From: Bacterioplanoides sp. SCSIO 12839
Lineage (GTDB): Bacteria > Pseudomonadota > Gammaproteobacteria > Pseudomonadales > Oceanobacteraceae
Length of the DNA stretch: 64,000 nucleotides
Direction: 5' to 3'
NCBI RefSeq assembly: GCF_024397975.1
Contig: NZ_CP073745.1
Coordinates: 3,002,501-3,066,500, forward strand
Below are positions 26,658-35,217 of the stretch, in pieces (positions within the stretch are counted from its first letter, which is position 1; the number at the start of each line of letters is the position of its first letter). Under the pieces are notes generated by a model. It was not told where the DNA came from. It made no database searches and worked only from the letters and a program-made list of their open reading frames with translations. A program made the position numbers and the translations under genes.

Positions 26658-27651
26658 AAGACAAGCTCCCTCCCAGTGCCGTCGCTAACGAGGCTGTTAA
26701 CGAATCCGGAGGGGACATACGGTTAAACGCGCTGTCCAGTGAGAAAGTACGAATGGGAGTGTTAACCGCGGTTTCCAGCTCAGGCAAGACTGAATCAATT
26801 TCAACCGCATCCGGCACCATGGCCCAGATCTGGCCCACACTCCCCATGCCAAGCTGACTTTCGAAATAATCCATTGAGCGCTGAACTTCTAAGGCCAGGT
26901 TTTCCAGGCGGCTATCGGTTTCCAACGACAGCCCTCCATCCACCGACGACAGGTCGCCATCTGCTGGAGTTTTCAGACCCAAGTCATCGGTTCCCACGCC
27001 TAAATGGCGGGTCATGTATAAACCGCCGTTCTGAAACAGGTAAAAATCACCTTCGTTATGATCTAAACGTAACACCCCCACACTGGTTTCAGGCTCCATC
27101 GCCGCAACTAACTGCAGAATGCTTAGCTCGGGAATCGTGACTTCCTTTAACTCCAGGCTTAACTCTTCTGCCCACCCCACCAGCTGCTGGATTCGCTGGC
27201 GATCAATCACAGCCGCAAACGCCATGTCCATGCGGCCACGATAGGCATCGGCTGGTAAACGGAAACCCTGCACCACTTTTTGTTCGATCGGTTGGCTGAT
27301 CATGTCTTTTACCCGAAAACGCAATGCATCACTTAACTCGTGGTCAGGTACGACGGGCGCATCCAGCAGATGAAGTTCATAATCCTGATGATCAAGAGAA
27401 ACAAAGACCGGCAAATGCTCGAAGCCATGCTGCTCAATCCAGCTTGCTAATCCTGTTAAAGCGGCCTCTCCTGCTTCAGAACGAAAGCAGTGAGTGACGC
27501 CCGAAACGTCCCTCAGAACCGCAAACGCCTGACCATTATGCAGCTCAATGCCTAAGCAACGGCCACTATCAGACTGACGCTTACTCCAGGGCATTTTTTT
27601 CCAGAACCCATTCCCAAAACCAGACCCAAAACCAGACCCAAAACCAGACAT
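26641..27651 (-). CDS. mshI: MSHA biogenesis protein MshI (PilM-like) with N-terminal Gly-Phe repeat
   Basis: A 336-residue cytoplasmic actin-like protein of the PilM/GspL type, first gene of the msh cluster. The fold is suggested by CLGIELHNGQAFAVL (first beta strands), VFVSLDHQDYELHLLDAP and VGVLRLDHNEGDFYLFQNG (second ATP-binding lobe). The N-terminus is odd: SGFGSGFGSGFGNGF, a Gly-Phe repeat encoded by three perfect 12-bp units, comes before KKMPWSKRQ. Start: ATG at 27651, five bases after GAGGAG; an upstream in-frame codon would add 25 residues. The gene is divergent from trmL, and transcription of the whole 17-kb cluster probably begins in the 123-bp gap. Confidence 0.85.
   Translation of the reverse strand: MSGFGSGFGSGFGNGFWKKMPWSKRQSDSGRCLGIELHNGQAFAVLRDVSGVTHCFRSEAGEAALTGLASWIEQHGFEHLPVFVSLDHQDYELHLLDAPVVPDHELSDALRFRVKDMISQPIEQKVVQGFRLPADAYRGRMDMAFAAVIDRQRIQQLVGWAEELSLELKEVTIPELSILQLVAAMEPETSVGVLRLDHNEGDFYLFQNGGLYMTRHLGVGTDDLGLKTPADGDLSSVDGGLSLETDSRLENLALEVQRSMDYFESQLGMGSVGQIWAMVPDAVEIDSVLPELETAVNTPIRTFSLDSAFNRMSPPDSLTASLATALGGSLSYELAG
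27613..27648. repeat. 12-bp tandem repeat in the mshI 5' end
   Basis: CCCAAAACCAGA occurs three times without mismatch, with a degenerate fourth unit to the left. Each unit encodes four residues (Gly-Phe-Gly-Ser on the minus strand), so copy number changes would keep the frame. Confidence 0.9.
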
Positions 27652-27726
27652 AGACTCCTCGATCATCTGACTTATCTGTATTGAGTGTAGACCAGCTTTT
27701 GGCAGACATAGTCTTACCCGCCTCAC

Positions 27727-27745
27727 GTGACTATAATGTCGTCAC
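27727..27745. promoter_or_regulatory. TATAAT -10 inside an inverted repeat, trmL/mshI gap
   Basis: TATAAT at 27732-27737 fits a -10 for trmL on the plus strand, with a start site near 27744. It lies inside the dyad GTGAC-N9-GTCAC, a form suited to a repressor. No good -35 is visible, so the promoter call is tentative. The mshI promoter is probably in the same gap, but I cannot place it. Confidence 0.35.
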
Positions 27746-27774
27746 TAAATTCTTTGATTACATGACCTAAGCCC

Positions 27775-28242
27775 ATGTTTAATATCGTTTTATTTGAGCC
27801 TGAGATCCCTCCGAATACCGGCAACATCATTCGTTTATGTGCCAATACCGGATGTCAGCTGCATCTGATTGAACCGCTCGGATTTAACATGGAAGAAAAG
27901 GCACTGCGCCGTGCCGGACTGGATTATCACGAATGGGCCAAGGTGAAAATTCATCCAAACTTTGATGAATTTATGAACAAAGAACAGCCTGAAACCCTGT
28001 ACTGCTTAACGACCAAGGGCAAAACGACTCATTCATCGGTTGCGTTTAAGAAAGACGACTATTTGATGTTTGGCCCGGAAACCCGTGGCCTACCAGAAGA
28101 TGTGCGAATGCAGTTTCCGCAAGAGCAATGGCTGCGTCTGCCAATGATGGCCGACAGCCGTAGTATGAACTTATCCAACTGTGTATCCGTGATGGTATAT
28201 GAGGCCTGGCGCCAGCTGGGTTATGAAGGAGCAATTTCTTAA
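27775..28242 (+). CDS. trmL: tRNA (cytidine/uridine-34-2'-O)-methyltransferase TrmL
   Basis: TrmL methylates the wobble ribose of tRNA-Leu species using SAM. The protein has 155 residues, the usual length for this minimal SPOUT enzyme. It opens [20 protein letters not shown] with the conserved Asn-Thr-Gly-Asn, and carries [11 protein letters not shown] and [16 protein letters not shown], which form the knotted SAM pocket. Start: ATG at 27775. It is divergent from mshI and followed by a bidirectional terminator shared with convergent secB. Confidence 0.95.
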   Translation: MFNIVLFEPEIPPNTGNIIRLCANTGCQLHLIEPLGFNMEEKALRRAGLDYHEWAKVKIHPNFDEFMNKEQPETLYCLTTKGKTTHSSVAFKKDDYLMFGPETRGLPEDVRMQFPQEQWLRLPMMADSRSMNLSNCVSVMVYEAWRQLGYEGAIS

Positions 28243-28270
28243 CTCAACCCAGGGGATATCCAATACAAAA

Positions 28271-28301
28271 AACGCCGTTCGTTTTCACGAACGGCGTTTT
28301 T
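28271..28301. terminator. Bidirectional terminator between trmL and secB
   Basis: AACGCCGTTCG pairs with CGAACGGCGTT around TTTTCA. A-run before and T-run after give U-tracts on both strands. It serves the convergent trmL and secB. Confidence 0.9.
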
Positions 28302-28324
28302 ATAAGCCGAAGACCAGTTCAGTA

Positions 28325-28795
28325 TTACTGAATGGTTTCTGAGCTTTCTGCAGACTCAGCCGCTTTTTGCTGTTCTTGCTGCAAGCGTTGCTGATACAGG
28401 GCATCGAAGTTAATCGGCGCCAGCATCAGTGCCGGGAAACCACCTTTAACGACCATGCTATCAATGCTTTCGCGCAGGTACGGGAACAGGATGTTCGGGC
28501 ACATCGCACCTAGCATCGGCTTCAGCTGGTCTTCAGGAATATTGGTCATGGTGAACAGGCCAGCTTGCTCCAGCTCCACCAGGAAAGCCGTTTCTTCAGC
28601 GTTGGTTGCGGTTACAGTCACTTTAACGGTCACTTCGTAGTGCTGTTCGTCCAGCTTACGGGCACCGGAGTTCAGATCCAGTTTAATCTCTGGCTTCCAC
28701 TCTTTGGTAAAAGCTGCCGGTGCATTAGGCGCTTCAAATGAAGCATCTTTCACATAGATACGCTGCAGGGCAAATTGTGGATGATTCTCTGCCAT
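28325..28795 (-). CDS. secB: Protein-export chaperone SecB
   Basis: SecB is the homotetrameric cytoplasmic chaperone that passes unfolded preproteins to SecA. The protein has 156 residues. The start with FALQRIYVKDASFEAPNAP and the later MTNIPEDQLKPMLGAMCPN and LFPYLRESIDSMVVKGGFP are diagnostic SecB blocks. The C-terminal tail is Gln/Glu/Ser-rich. In many relatives a grxC gene lies just before secB; here the rhodanese gene is 46 bp upstream and grxC is absent. ATG at 28795 is the only sensible start. Confidence 0.97.
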   Translation of the reverse strand: MAENHPQFALQRIYVKDASFEAPNAPAAFTKEWKPEIKLDLNSGARKLDEQHYEVTVKVTVTATNAEETAFLVELEQAGLFTMTNIPEDQLKPMLGAMCPNILFPYLRESIDSMVVKGGFPALMLAPINFDALYQQRLQQEQQKAAESAESSETIQ

Positions 28796-28841
28796 TGTCT
28801 TAATTCCTTAAATCTTTTATCTGACCAGGTTCACACCCGGA

Positions 28842-29255
28842 TTATTTTTTAACGACGGGTAAGTTTTGCGCATTCCACTCCATCATGCCGCCACTCAGAC
28901 GCACAGCATTGTAGCCTTGCTCACGCAACATTTTGCCCGCCATGCTCACCGTCTGGCCGGTTTTACACACCAGAATGATGGGCTTTTCTTTATGAACGGA
29001 TAACTCAGTCATACGGTTTGCCAGATTGGCGTAAGGGATATTAATGGCATTGGCCAAATGACCCTGACCAAATTCACCTTTATCACGAATATCCAGTACC
29101 ACGGCATCTTCTTTGTTGATCAGCTGGGTAGCCTGGGCGGTAGACAGCGACTGACCAGCACGCTGATTGTTGTCCCACAACAACGCTGCCAGAAAAGCAC
29201 CCCAGATGCCTACTAACCACCAGTGATTTCCAATGAATTCAAAAAGCTGATCCAT
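28842..29255 (-). CDS. Membrane-anchored rhodanese-like sulfurtransferase (YibN type)
   Basis: A 137-residue protein with one N-terminal membrane helix (HWWLVGIWGAFLAALLW) and a single rhodanese domain: AVVLDIRDKGEFGQGHLANAI and the catalytic loop VCKTGQ with active Cys at about residue 102. The order yibN-(grxC)-secB divergent from gpmI is conserved in gammaproteobacteria; here grxC is missing. It probably handles sulfane sulfur at the membrane, but the physiological substrate is not known. Start: ATG at 29255, directly before the helix. Confidence 0.85.
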   Translation of the reverse strand: MDQLFEFIGNHWWLVGIWGAFLAALLWDNNQRAGQSLSTAQATQLINKEDAVVLDIRDKGEFGQGHLANAINIPYANLANRMTELSVHKEKPIILVCKTGQTVSMAGKMLREQGYNAVRLSGGMMEWNAQNLPVVKK

Positions 29256-29575
29256 ACAAGACCTATATTGTTAACCGGTTAAATGACCTGCAGATGACAT
29301 GGCGTCATATCATCGGCGTATAAAAATGAGCGCGCAGTATAGCGCTCAAGCCTATCCGGCTCCACCGCTGCATGGGTCATTGCTAATGTATCTGGGAGCG
29401 TTTGTGGCAAATACAAGGGCCGCTTGAATAATTCTGAATCACTTCGCCTGATAAATCTCAACGGCTGGCGGCATAACCATGCGAAAGATGCCGCACACCG
29501 GCAATTCAGGTACACTGCGGCTTTTGAACATCGGCTTGCCCGTTCCCTCTTATTTTCTGAGTTGAGTTTGCCCGC
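29256..29575. other. Divergent intergenic region, rhodanese/gpmI
   Basis: These 320 bp hold the promoters of both genes. I see the palindrome TTAACCGGTTAA at 29271-29282, just upstream of the rhodanese start, and no clear -35/-10 pair. A 78-codon minus-strand frame (29279-29515) has no ribosome-binding site or family signal and is not called. Confidence 0.5.
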
Positions 29576-31117
29576 ATGACATCACGTCCTACTCCAACTG
29601 CACTGATCATTCTGGATGGCTGGGGCCATCGTGAAGAAACCGAACATAACGCCATTGCTAACGCTCCAACGCCCACCTGGGATCGTCTGTTAGCAGAATA
29701 TCCGAATGCACTGATCCAGACCTCCGGCGCTGCCGTTGGCCTGCCAGATGGACAAATGGGTAACTCCGAAGTCGGCCATATGAATCTGGGCGCGGGTCGT
29801 ATCGTCTATCAGAACTACACCCGTATTAACAAATCCATCGCCGATAACGAGCTGCAAAACAACGACGCTCTGGTCGCTGCGATGGACAAAGCTATCGCCA
29901 ATGACGGCGCGGTGCATTTTGTTGGCCTGCTGTCTCCCGGTGGTGTTCACAGCCACGAAGACCACCTGGTTGCACTGCTGGAAATGGCCAAAGCCAAAGG
30001 GGTTAAACGCTCTAACGTGCACGGCATTCTCGATGGTCGTGATATGCCACCGCGTTCTGCAGAACCGTCAATTCAACTGATTGAAGACAAACTGGCAGAA
30101 CTGGGCAACGGCAAGCTGGCGACCTTAATTGGCCGCTTCTATTCGATGGATCGTGATAACCGTTGGGATCGTGTTGAACAAGGTTATGTCGCCATGACCG
30201 AAGGCAAAGCGCCGTTCAGCGCCGCCAATGGCATCGACGCGTTAAACGCCGCGTATGCCCGTGATGAAAACGACGAATTTGTTCAGGCCACCATTATTGG
30301 CGATGCCGATGCCCAGGTAAAAGATGGCGACAGTATTATCTTCTTTAACTTCCGCCCGGACCGCGCCCGTGAGTTAACCCGTGCGTTTGTGGACGGTAAC
30401 GACTTCGATGGTTTTGAGCGTGCGGTAACGCCAGCGTTATCCGACTTTGTGATGATGACCGAATACGCCGCTACGATTCCTGCTAATTGCGCCTTTCCAC
30501 CGGAAGCGCTGACCAACGGCTTAGGCGAGTACGTGTCGAATCTGGGTCTGAAGCAGCTGCGTATTGCGGAAACCGAAAAATACGCTCACGTTACCTTCTT
30601 CTTCTCCGGTGGCCGTGAAGATCTGTACGACGGCGAGACCCGTGAACTGATCAAATCGCCGGATGTAGCCACCTACGATTTGCAGCCAGAAATGAGCGCT
30701 CCGGAAGTCACCGACAAACTGGTGGCGGCTATCAAAGAGCAGGAATATGACCTGATTGTATGCAACTACGCCAATGGCGATATGGTTGGTCATACCGGTT
30801 CTTACGAAGCGACGCTAAAAGCCGCTGAAGCCATTGATGCCAGCATCAAACGTGTGACCGAGGCACTATTAGAAGTGGGTGGCGAATGTCTGATCACCGC
30901 CGACCATGGCAACGCGGAAATGATGGTGGATGATCAGGGTCGCCCGATGACACAACACACCACCGGCCCGGTGGATATGATTTATGTGCACGGCCGTGAA
31001 CAAGCTCTGCAGCTGCAACCGGGTCGTTTGTGTGATGTCGCCCCAACTTTGCTGGCCATGATGGGCTTACAGCAGCCAGAAGAAATGAGCGGCAATGCGC
31101 TGATCAATTTCTCCTGA
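29576..31117 (+). CDS. gpmI: 2,3-bisphosphoglycerate-independent phosphoglycerate mutase
   Basis: GpmI converts 3- to 2-phosphoglycerate in glycolysis, using manganese. The protein has 513 residues (typical 510-515). It starts with [20 protein letters not shown] and contains the phosphoserine site [15 protein letters not shown], the binding stretch [14 protein letters not shown], and the C-terminal metal sites [11 protein letters not shown] and [14 protein letters not shown] at 29576 is 15 bases after GAGTT. It leads a plus-strand series gpmI-envC-ctp-yibQ, an order shared with enterobacteria and pseudomonads. Confidence 0.97.
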   Translation: MTSRPTPTALIILDGWGHREETEHNAIANAPTPTWDRLLAEYPNALIQTSGAAVGLPDGQMGNSEVGHMNLGAGRIVYQNYTRINKSIADNELQNNDALVAAMDKAIANDGAVHFVGLLSPGGVHSHEDHLVALLEMAKAKGVKRSNVHGILDGRDMPPRSAEPSIQLIEDKLAELGNGKLATLIGRFYSMDRDNRWDRVEQGYVAMTEGKAPFSAANGIDALNAAYARDENDEFVQATIIGDADAQVKDGDSIIFFNFRPDRARELTRAFVDGNDFDGFERAVTPALSDFVMMTEYAATIPANCAFPPEALTNGLGEYVSNLGLKQLRIAETEKYAHVTFFFSGGREDLYDGETRELIKSPDVATYDLQPEMSAPEVTDKLVAAIKEQEYDLIVCNYANGDMVGHTGSYEATLKAAEAIDASIKRVTEALLEVGGECLITADHGNAEMMVDDQGRPMTQHTTGPVDMIYVHGREQALQLQPGRLCDVAPTLLAMMGLQQPEEMSGNALINFS

Positions 31118-31150
31118 TGGCGTCGGTTTTTTCATAAGAGCGGGCTGACT

Positions 31151-32281
31151 ATGCGTCTGATATCACTGCTGTTGCTGTTTTCTGGTGCGTTGTTGTTTCA
31201 TCCTTTGGCGTTCGCCAATGATGAGCAGCAGCTGAACAACCTGAAGCAGGAAATCAAAAAGCTGGAACAATGGCTGAATCAGGCCAAAGACGAATACAGC
31301 CAGCTCGACCAGGCATTACGCCAATCCGATCTGGAAATTGCCGAACTGCTGAAAAAAATCGAGTCCACCCGTGCCGAGCTTAAGGAGGAGCAGGCCCGCC
31401 TAAAAAAGCTGCGCCGGGAGCAATCCCAGCTACGCCAACTCCGTGAACAGCATCGTACTCATCTGGCCGAGCAATTGCGCGCGGCGCAACAGTTGGGCGA
31501 TCAGGGGCCATTAAAACTGCTACTGAATCAGGATGATCCACAACAAGCGCAACGCATGATGCGCTATTTCAGCTATTTTAATCAGGCCCGGATTGAACAT
31601 ATCGAAACCCTGATTGCGGAATTACAGCGCCTCGACACCATCGCCGAACAAATCGAAGCACAAGAGCGTCAGTTGCAACAAACCGAAGGCCGGTTGCTGC
31701 AACAGAACCGCAAACTCAGTGCCCGCAAATCTGAACAAAAGAAACTGTTAGCCAGTTTAAGCCGCCAGTTATCCGGCCGTGAACAACAGTTAAAACGTAA
31801 ACAAGCCGACCGCAAACGACTGGAACACTTATTGGGTGAAGTACAAAACCTGATCAGCAACAGCGTGCGCAAAAACGACGAACGCCCGTTCCGCTCAATG
31901 AAAGGCAAGTTACCCCGCCCCACCAGTGGTCGCGTCGCCAAAGCCTTTGGTAATCGTCGCGATCAACACGCACGCTGGGATGGTTGGTTAATTAATACCC
32001 GTGAAGGGCAAAAAGTTAGCGCGGTGCACCACGGCCGTGTCGTGTTTGCAGACTGGCTACGCGGCTTTGGTTTGTTAACCATTATTGATCATGGCCAGGG
32101 GTATTTGAGTCTGTATGCCCACAATCAAACCTTGTTCCATGATGTGGGAGCCTGGGTCAATCAAGGCGATACCCTGTCATTAGCGGGAATTAACGCTGAT
32201 AGCGGCCGCTCCAACCTGTATTTTGAGATACGCCATCAAGGGCGGCCAAAAGATCCGGCGGCCTGGCTAAGCCGCAAATAA
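31151..32281 (+). CDS. envC: Murein hydrolase activator EnvC
   Basis: EnvC is the periplasmic activator of the amidases AmiA and AmiB in cell division. The 376-residue protein has a signal peptide (LLLLFSGALLFHPLAFA), a long coiled coil (about 25-250: LNNLKQEIKKLEQWLNQAK and further heptads) and a degenerate M23/LytM domain (about 265-373: GLLTIIDHGQGYLSLYAHN). The catalytic His of active M23 peptidases appears lost in part: the HxH pattern is not complete (SLYAHN), as is normal in EnvC, which activates and does not cut. It lies 33 bp after gpmI; start ATG at 31151. Confidence 0.9.
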   Translation: MRLISLLLLFSGALLFHPLAFANDEQQLNNLKQEIKKLEQWLNQAKDEYSQLDQALRQSDLEIAELLKKIESTRAELKEEQARLKKLRREQSQLRQLREQHRTHLAEQLRAAQQLGDQGPLKLLLNQDDPQQAQRMMRYFSYFNQARIEHIETLIAELQRLDTIAEQIEAQERQLQQTEGRLLQQNRKLSARKSEQKKLLASLSRQLSGREQQLKRKQADRKRLEHLLGEVQNLISNSVRKNDERPFRSMKGKLPRPTSGRVAKAFGNRRDQHARWDGWLINTREGQKVSAVHHGRVVFADWLRGFGLLTIIDHGQGYLSLYAHNQTLFHDVGAWVNQGDTLSLAGINADSGRSNLYFEIRHQGRPKDPAAWLSRK

Positions 32282-32296
32282 GCACTTCAAAAGGTA

Positions 32297-32340
32297 CATC
32301 AAACTCACTGGTAAATAGTTGCATCAACTTCGCTGGTAAA
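32297..32340. repeat. Two imperfect 19-bp direct repeats upstream of ctp
   Basis: CATCAAACTCACTGGTAAA (32297-32315) and CATCAACTTCGCTGGTAAA (32322-32340) agree at 16 of 19 positions with a 25-bp period. They lie between the envC stop and the ctp start, where a regulator could bind. Confidence 0.5.
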
Positions 32341-32419
32341 GACTTTCTCAGGCGCTAAGGTTTTGAAAGTGCTGCTTTTGTGCCATTCTTCGGATTCATT
32401 ATTAAAACTGAGTGATTGG

Positions 32420-33865
32420 ATGCCCAGCTTGCTTTCTTCATCTTTAAAGCGAATCAGCCCGTTATTTATCGGAATGTCGTTATTCGGCCTGTCGTTAACT
32501 CAACCAGCGTTTGCTGATAACGGTACTGAACCTCATATCGAAGCAGCAGAGGATACTGCTGCCAATAATGCCGAACAGGGCCGCTTGCCGTTACGTGAAC
32601 TGCGAAACTTCACTGAAATTTTTGAGCGCATCCGCAGTTCCTACGTCGAAGAAGTGGACGACAAAACCTTATTGGAGTATGCCATTAACGGCATGCTGAC
32701 CTCGTTAGACCCGCATTCTGTGTACCTGCAACCCGAAGCTTTTAATGACCTGCAGGAAAGCACCTCAGGTAAGTTTGGTGGCCTGGGCATTGAAGTGGGC
32801 ATGGAAGATGGCCTGATTCGTGTGGTCACCCCGATTGATGATACTCCAGCAGAAAAAGCTGGCATTAAAAGTGGCGACCTGATTGTCACGTTAGACGGCG
32901 AAGCCGTGATGGGCATGAACCTCAGTGAAGCAGTCGATCGCATGCGCGGTGAACCGGGTTCAGAGATCACCTTAGAAATTCGCCGCGCCAATGAAAAAGA
33001 ACTGTTGACCTTTACCCTTGAGCGCGCCGAAATCAAAGTCGCCAGCGTGCGTACCGAAACTCTGAGTGGTGGTATCGGTTATGTTCGCATCACTCAGTTT
33101 CAGGAAAAAACCGGCCCGGAGCTGAACAAGGCCATTGAAAAGTGGACCCAAGCGGATGAGCCGTTAAACGGCCTGATCCTTGACCTGCGTAATAACCCGG
33201 GCGGTGTTTTGGATGCCGCCGTTGAAGTTACCGACGTGTTTATCGATGACGGTTTGATTGTGTATACCGAAGGCCGTGCGGCCAATTCTGAACTGCGCTT
33301 CTCCGCCACTGAGCAGACATCCGCAGCAGATATCCCGGTGGTGGTACTGATTAATGGTGGTTCAGCCTCAGCGTCTGAGATTGTTGCCGGTGCTCTGCAA
33401 GATCATCAGCGAGCGGTGATTGTGGGTACCCGCTCGTTTGGTAAAGGGTCGGTGCAAAGCGTGTTGCCCATTACCGAAGAGAAAGCCATCAAGTTAACGA
33501 CGGCGCGTTATTTCACGCCCAATGGCCGCTCAATTCAGGCACAAGGCATCAAGCCGGATATCTGGGTCGAACAAAGTGAAGTCACCCCTTACGAGCGTCG
33601 GGTGTATAAAGAGTCGGACTTACACGGCCATCTGAAAAACAGCAATGACCAACCACAAGAGAACAATGGCCAGCCGCAAGATAACAATACAGTGTCTGCA
33701 AAAGAAAAAGCCATCAGTTCTAATGAGCTGCTGAAACAGGATTTTCAGCTGTATGAAGCGCACACTTTATTGCGTGGTGTGACCATTTTGGCACCTAAAA
33801 CGTCTAAATCTGAAGCTTCAGCAGTTAAAATCACACAAGACGCGAATCACGCAAAAGAAAGCTAA
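32420..33865 (+). CDS. ctpA: Carboxy-terminal processing protease (S41 family)
   Basis: A 481-residue periplasmic serine protease. Signal peptide (RISPLFIGMSLFGLSLTQPAFA), an N-terminal helical part (FTEIFERIRSSYVEEVDDKT), then a PDZ domain (about 100-180, IRVVTPIDDTPAEKAGIKSGD). The S41 catalytic core follows: the Ser in GGSASASEIVAGALQDH and the Lys in GTRSFGKGSVQ form the Ser-Lys dyad. Start: ATG at 32420 gives a normal signal peptide; a TTG 57 bases earlier is unlikely. The gene lies between envC and yibQ, as in relatives, suggesting an envelope or peptidoglycan role. The C-terminal tail has an unusual Gln/Asn-rich insert (SNDQPQENNGQPQDNN). Confidence 0.92.
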   Translation: MPSLLSSSLKRISPLFIGMSLFGLSLTQPAFADNGTEPHIEAAEDTAANNAEQGRLPLRELRNFTEIFERIRSSYVEEVDDKTLLEYAINGMLTSLDPHSVYLQPEAFNDLQESTSGKFGGLGIEVGMEDGLIRVVTPIDDTPAEKAGIKSGDLIVTLDGEAVMGMNLSEAVDRMRGEPGSEITLEIRRANEKELLTFTLERAEIKVASVRTETLSGGIGYVRITQFQEKTGPELNKAIEKWTQADEPLNGLILDLRNNPGGVLDAAVEVTDVFIDDGLIVYTEGRAANSELRFSATEQTSAADIPVVVLINGGSASASEIVAGALQDHQRAVIVGTRSFGKGSVQSVLPITEEKAIKLTTARYFTPNGRSIQAQGIKPDIWVEQSEVTPYERRVYKESDLHGHLKNSNDQPQENNGQPQDNNTVSAKEKAISSNELLKQDFQLYEAHTLLRGVTILAPKTSKSEASAVKITQDANHAKES

Positions 33866-33886
33866 ACGGATTACTGAAAACGACCA

Positions 33887-34768
33887 ATGATGGCTTTGTT
33901 ACACTCTCGATACTGGCCGGGCAAACTGCCCGGCTTTTTATTTCTGCTGACCTTACTGACCACATCACACCGGCTTCTGGCTGAGCCGCAACTCATCCTG
34001 ATTATTGATGATATTGGTTATAACCGTGCGCTGGGCCAACAAACACTGGAACTTCCAGGGCCACTGAACCTGGCGTTTTTACCGCACACCCCGTTTTCGC
34101 GCTCGCTGGCCGAACAAGCCCATCAGTCAGGGCACACGGTTATGCTACATGCGCCCATGGCCAATAAAGCTCAGGCTAAATTAGGCCCGGGTGGTTTGAC
34201 CGAAGAGATGAACCCGGAACAATGGCGAGCGACATTACTGGATAATATTCAGGCAATTCCTTACGTTGAAGGCATTAACAATCATATGGGCAGTCAGCTG
34301 ACCGAAAATACCGAAGCCATGTCGGTTGTGATGCAGGTACTGCAACAGCAGGGATTATTTTTTGTCGATAGCCTGACCACGGCGCACAGTGTCGCTCAGC
34401 GCGAAGCACTTAAGGCAGGACTTCCCAGTCTCAAACGCGATATTTTTCTCGATCATGTCGCCGAAGAAGATGCCATTCAGCAACAATTAGACAAAGCCAT
34501 CAAACGCGCTCAAAAACGGGGAATTTCAGTCGCGATTGGTCATCCATACCCGGAAACTCTGAGCGTGCTGAAACGTGAATTGCCCAATTTGTCACAACAT
34601 AACGTCAGCCTGGTCGGTGCCAGCCAATACCTGAAACAGCACCTTTGGCAGGACAACATCTGGAATGACAACTTCTGGTATGGCAATCAAAGCGATCACT
34701 TCACGCCATCAAAATACCAACTTCAGCCCTTCCACCGACCCGCATTTGAGGCCAGAACAACACACTGA
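33887..34768 (+). CDS. YibQ-like divergent polysaccharide deacetylase
   Basis: A 293-residue exported protein of the divergent polysaccharide deacetylase family (DUF610/YibQ). After a signal peptide come LILIIDDIGYNRALGQQ (first Asp-Asp of a NodB-like barrel), FLPHTPFSRSLAEQAHQSG, VMLHAPMANK and EGINNHMGSQLT. The Asp and His residues fit a metal site, but substrate and activity are unproven. It directly follows ctp (21 bp), a conserved neighbourhood with envC. Start: ATG at 33887 (second ATG three bases later). Confidence 0.85.
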   Translation: MMALLHSRYWPGKLPGFLFLLTLLTTSHRLLAEPQLILIIDDIGYNRALGQQTLELPGPLNLAFLPHTPFSRSLAEQAHQSGHTVMLHAPMANKAQAKLGPGGLTEEMNPEQWRATLLDNIQAIPYVEGINNHMGSQLTENTEAMSVVMQVLQQQGLFFVDSLTTAHSVAQREALKAGLPSLKRDIFLDHVAEEDAIQQQLDKAIKRAQKRGISVAIGHPYPETLSVLKRELPNLSQHNVSLVGASQYLKQHLWQDNIWNDNFWYGNQSDHFTPSKYQLQPFHRPAFEARTTH

Positions 34769-34898
34769 CAACACACCATAAATCATTCTCTATGGCTGTT
34801 ATTACAACTTTTAATTTGTACGAGAGTTCCAATTTGGGTACCCTCCGTTAAAAGCTGAATAAACAGTACTTTATAACAACAATTATGAGATCTACCTT

Positions 34899-35216
34899 AT
34901 GCACCGTTTATTGCTCTTAGTGCTGGGACTGACCAGTCAATTGGCGTTCACCACCAGCGCCACAGCCAATGATGAAGTTGATGAATACACCGTTGAACTG
35001 TACGAACTTTATTGCACAGCGTGTCATGCAGTAGCAGCCTCTGGCGCACCCCAGGCCTTCACCAGCGACTGGCAGGATCGCCTGGACAAGGGTATGGACA
35101 CCTTAGTGAACAACTCCATTACCGGCATTGGAAATATGCCAGCCATGGGAACTTGTGGTGAGTGTGCCGCTGAAGATATGGAAGACCTGATTCGTTATAT
35201 GGCGCAGGAGAAATAA
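34899..35216 (+). CDS. Monohaem cytochrome c5-like protein
   Basis: A 105-residue periplasmic c-type cytochrome: signal peptide (LLLLVLGLTSQLAFTTSATA), haem site CTACH (Cys39, Cys42, His43), a Met ligand in GNMPAMG (Met80 or Met83), and the extra cysteine pair CGEC (Cys86, Cys89) that marks the cytochrome c5 family. It ends 1 bp before a Tat-exported flavin oxidase, so it is very likely the electron acceptor of that enzyme. A 130-bp gap upstream probably holds the promoter. Start: ATG at 34899. Confidence 0.9.
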   Translation: MHRLLLLVLGLTSQLAFTTSATANDEVDEYTVELYELYCTACHAVAASGAPQAFTSDWQDRLDKGMDTLVNNSITGIGNMPAMGTCGECAAEDMEDLIRYMAQEK

Positions 35217-35217
35217 T

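Noticed and set aside
29279..29515. 78-codon minus-strand frame between rhodanese and gpmI
   Set aside because: No ribosome-binding site, odd composition, and it fills the divergent promoter region.
31151..32281. Active M23 endopeptidase
   Set aside because: The metal-binding motif is degenerate and the long coiled coil and neighbours fit the non-catalytic activator EnvC.
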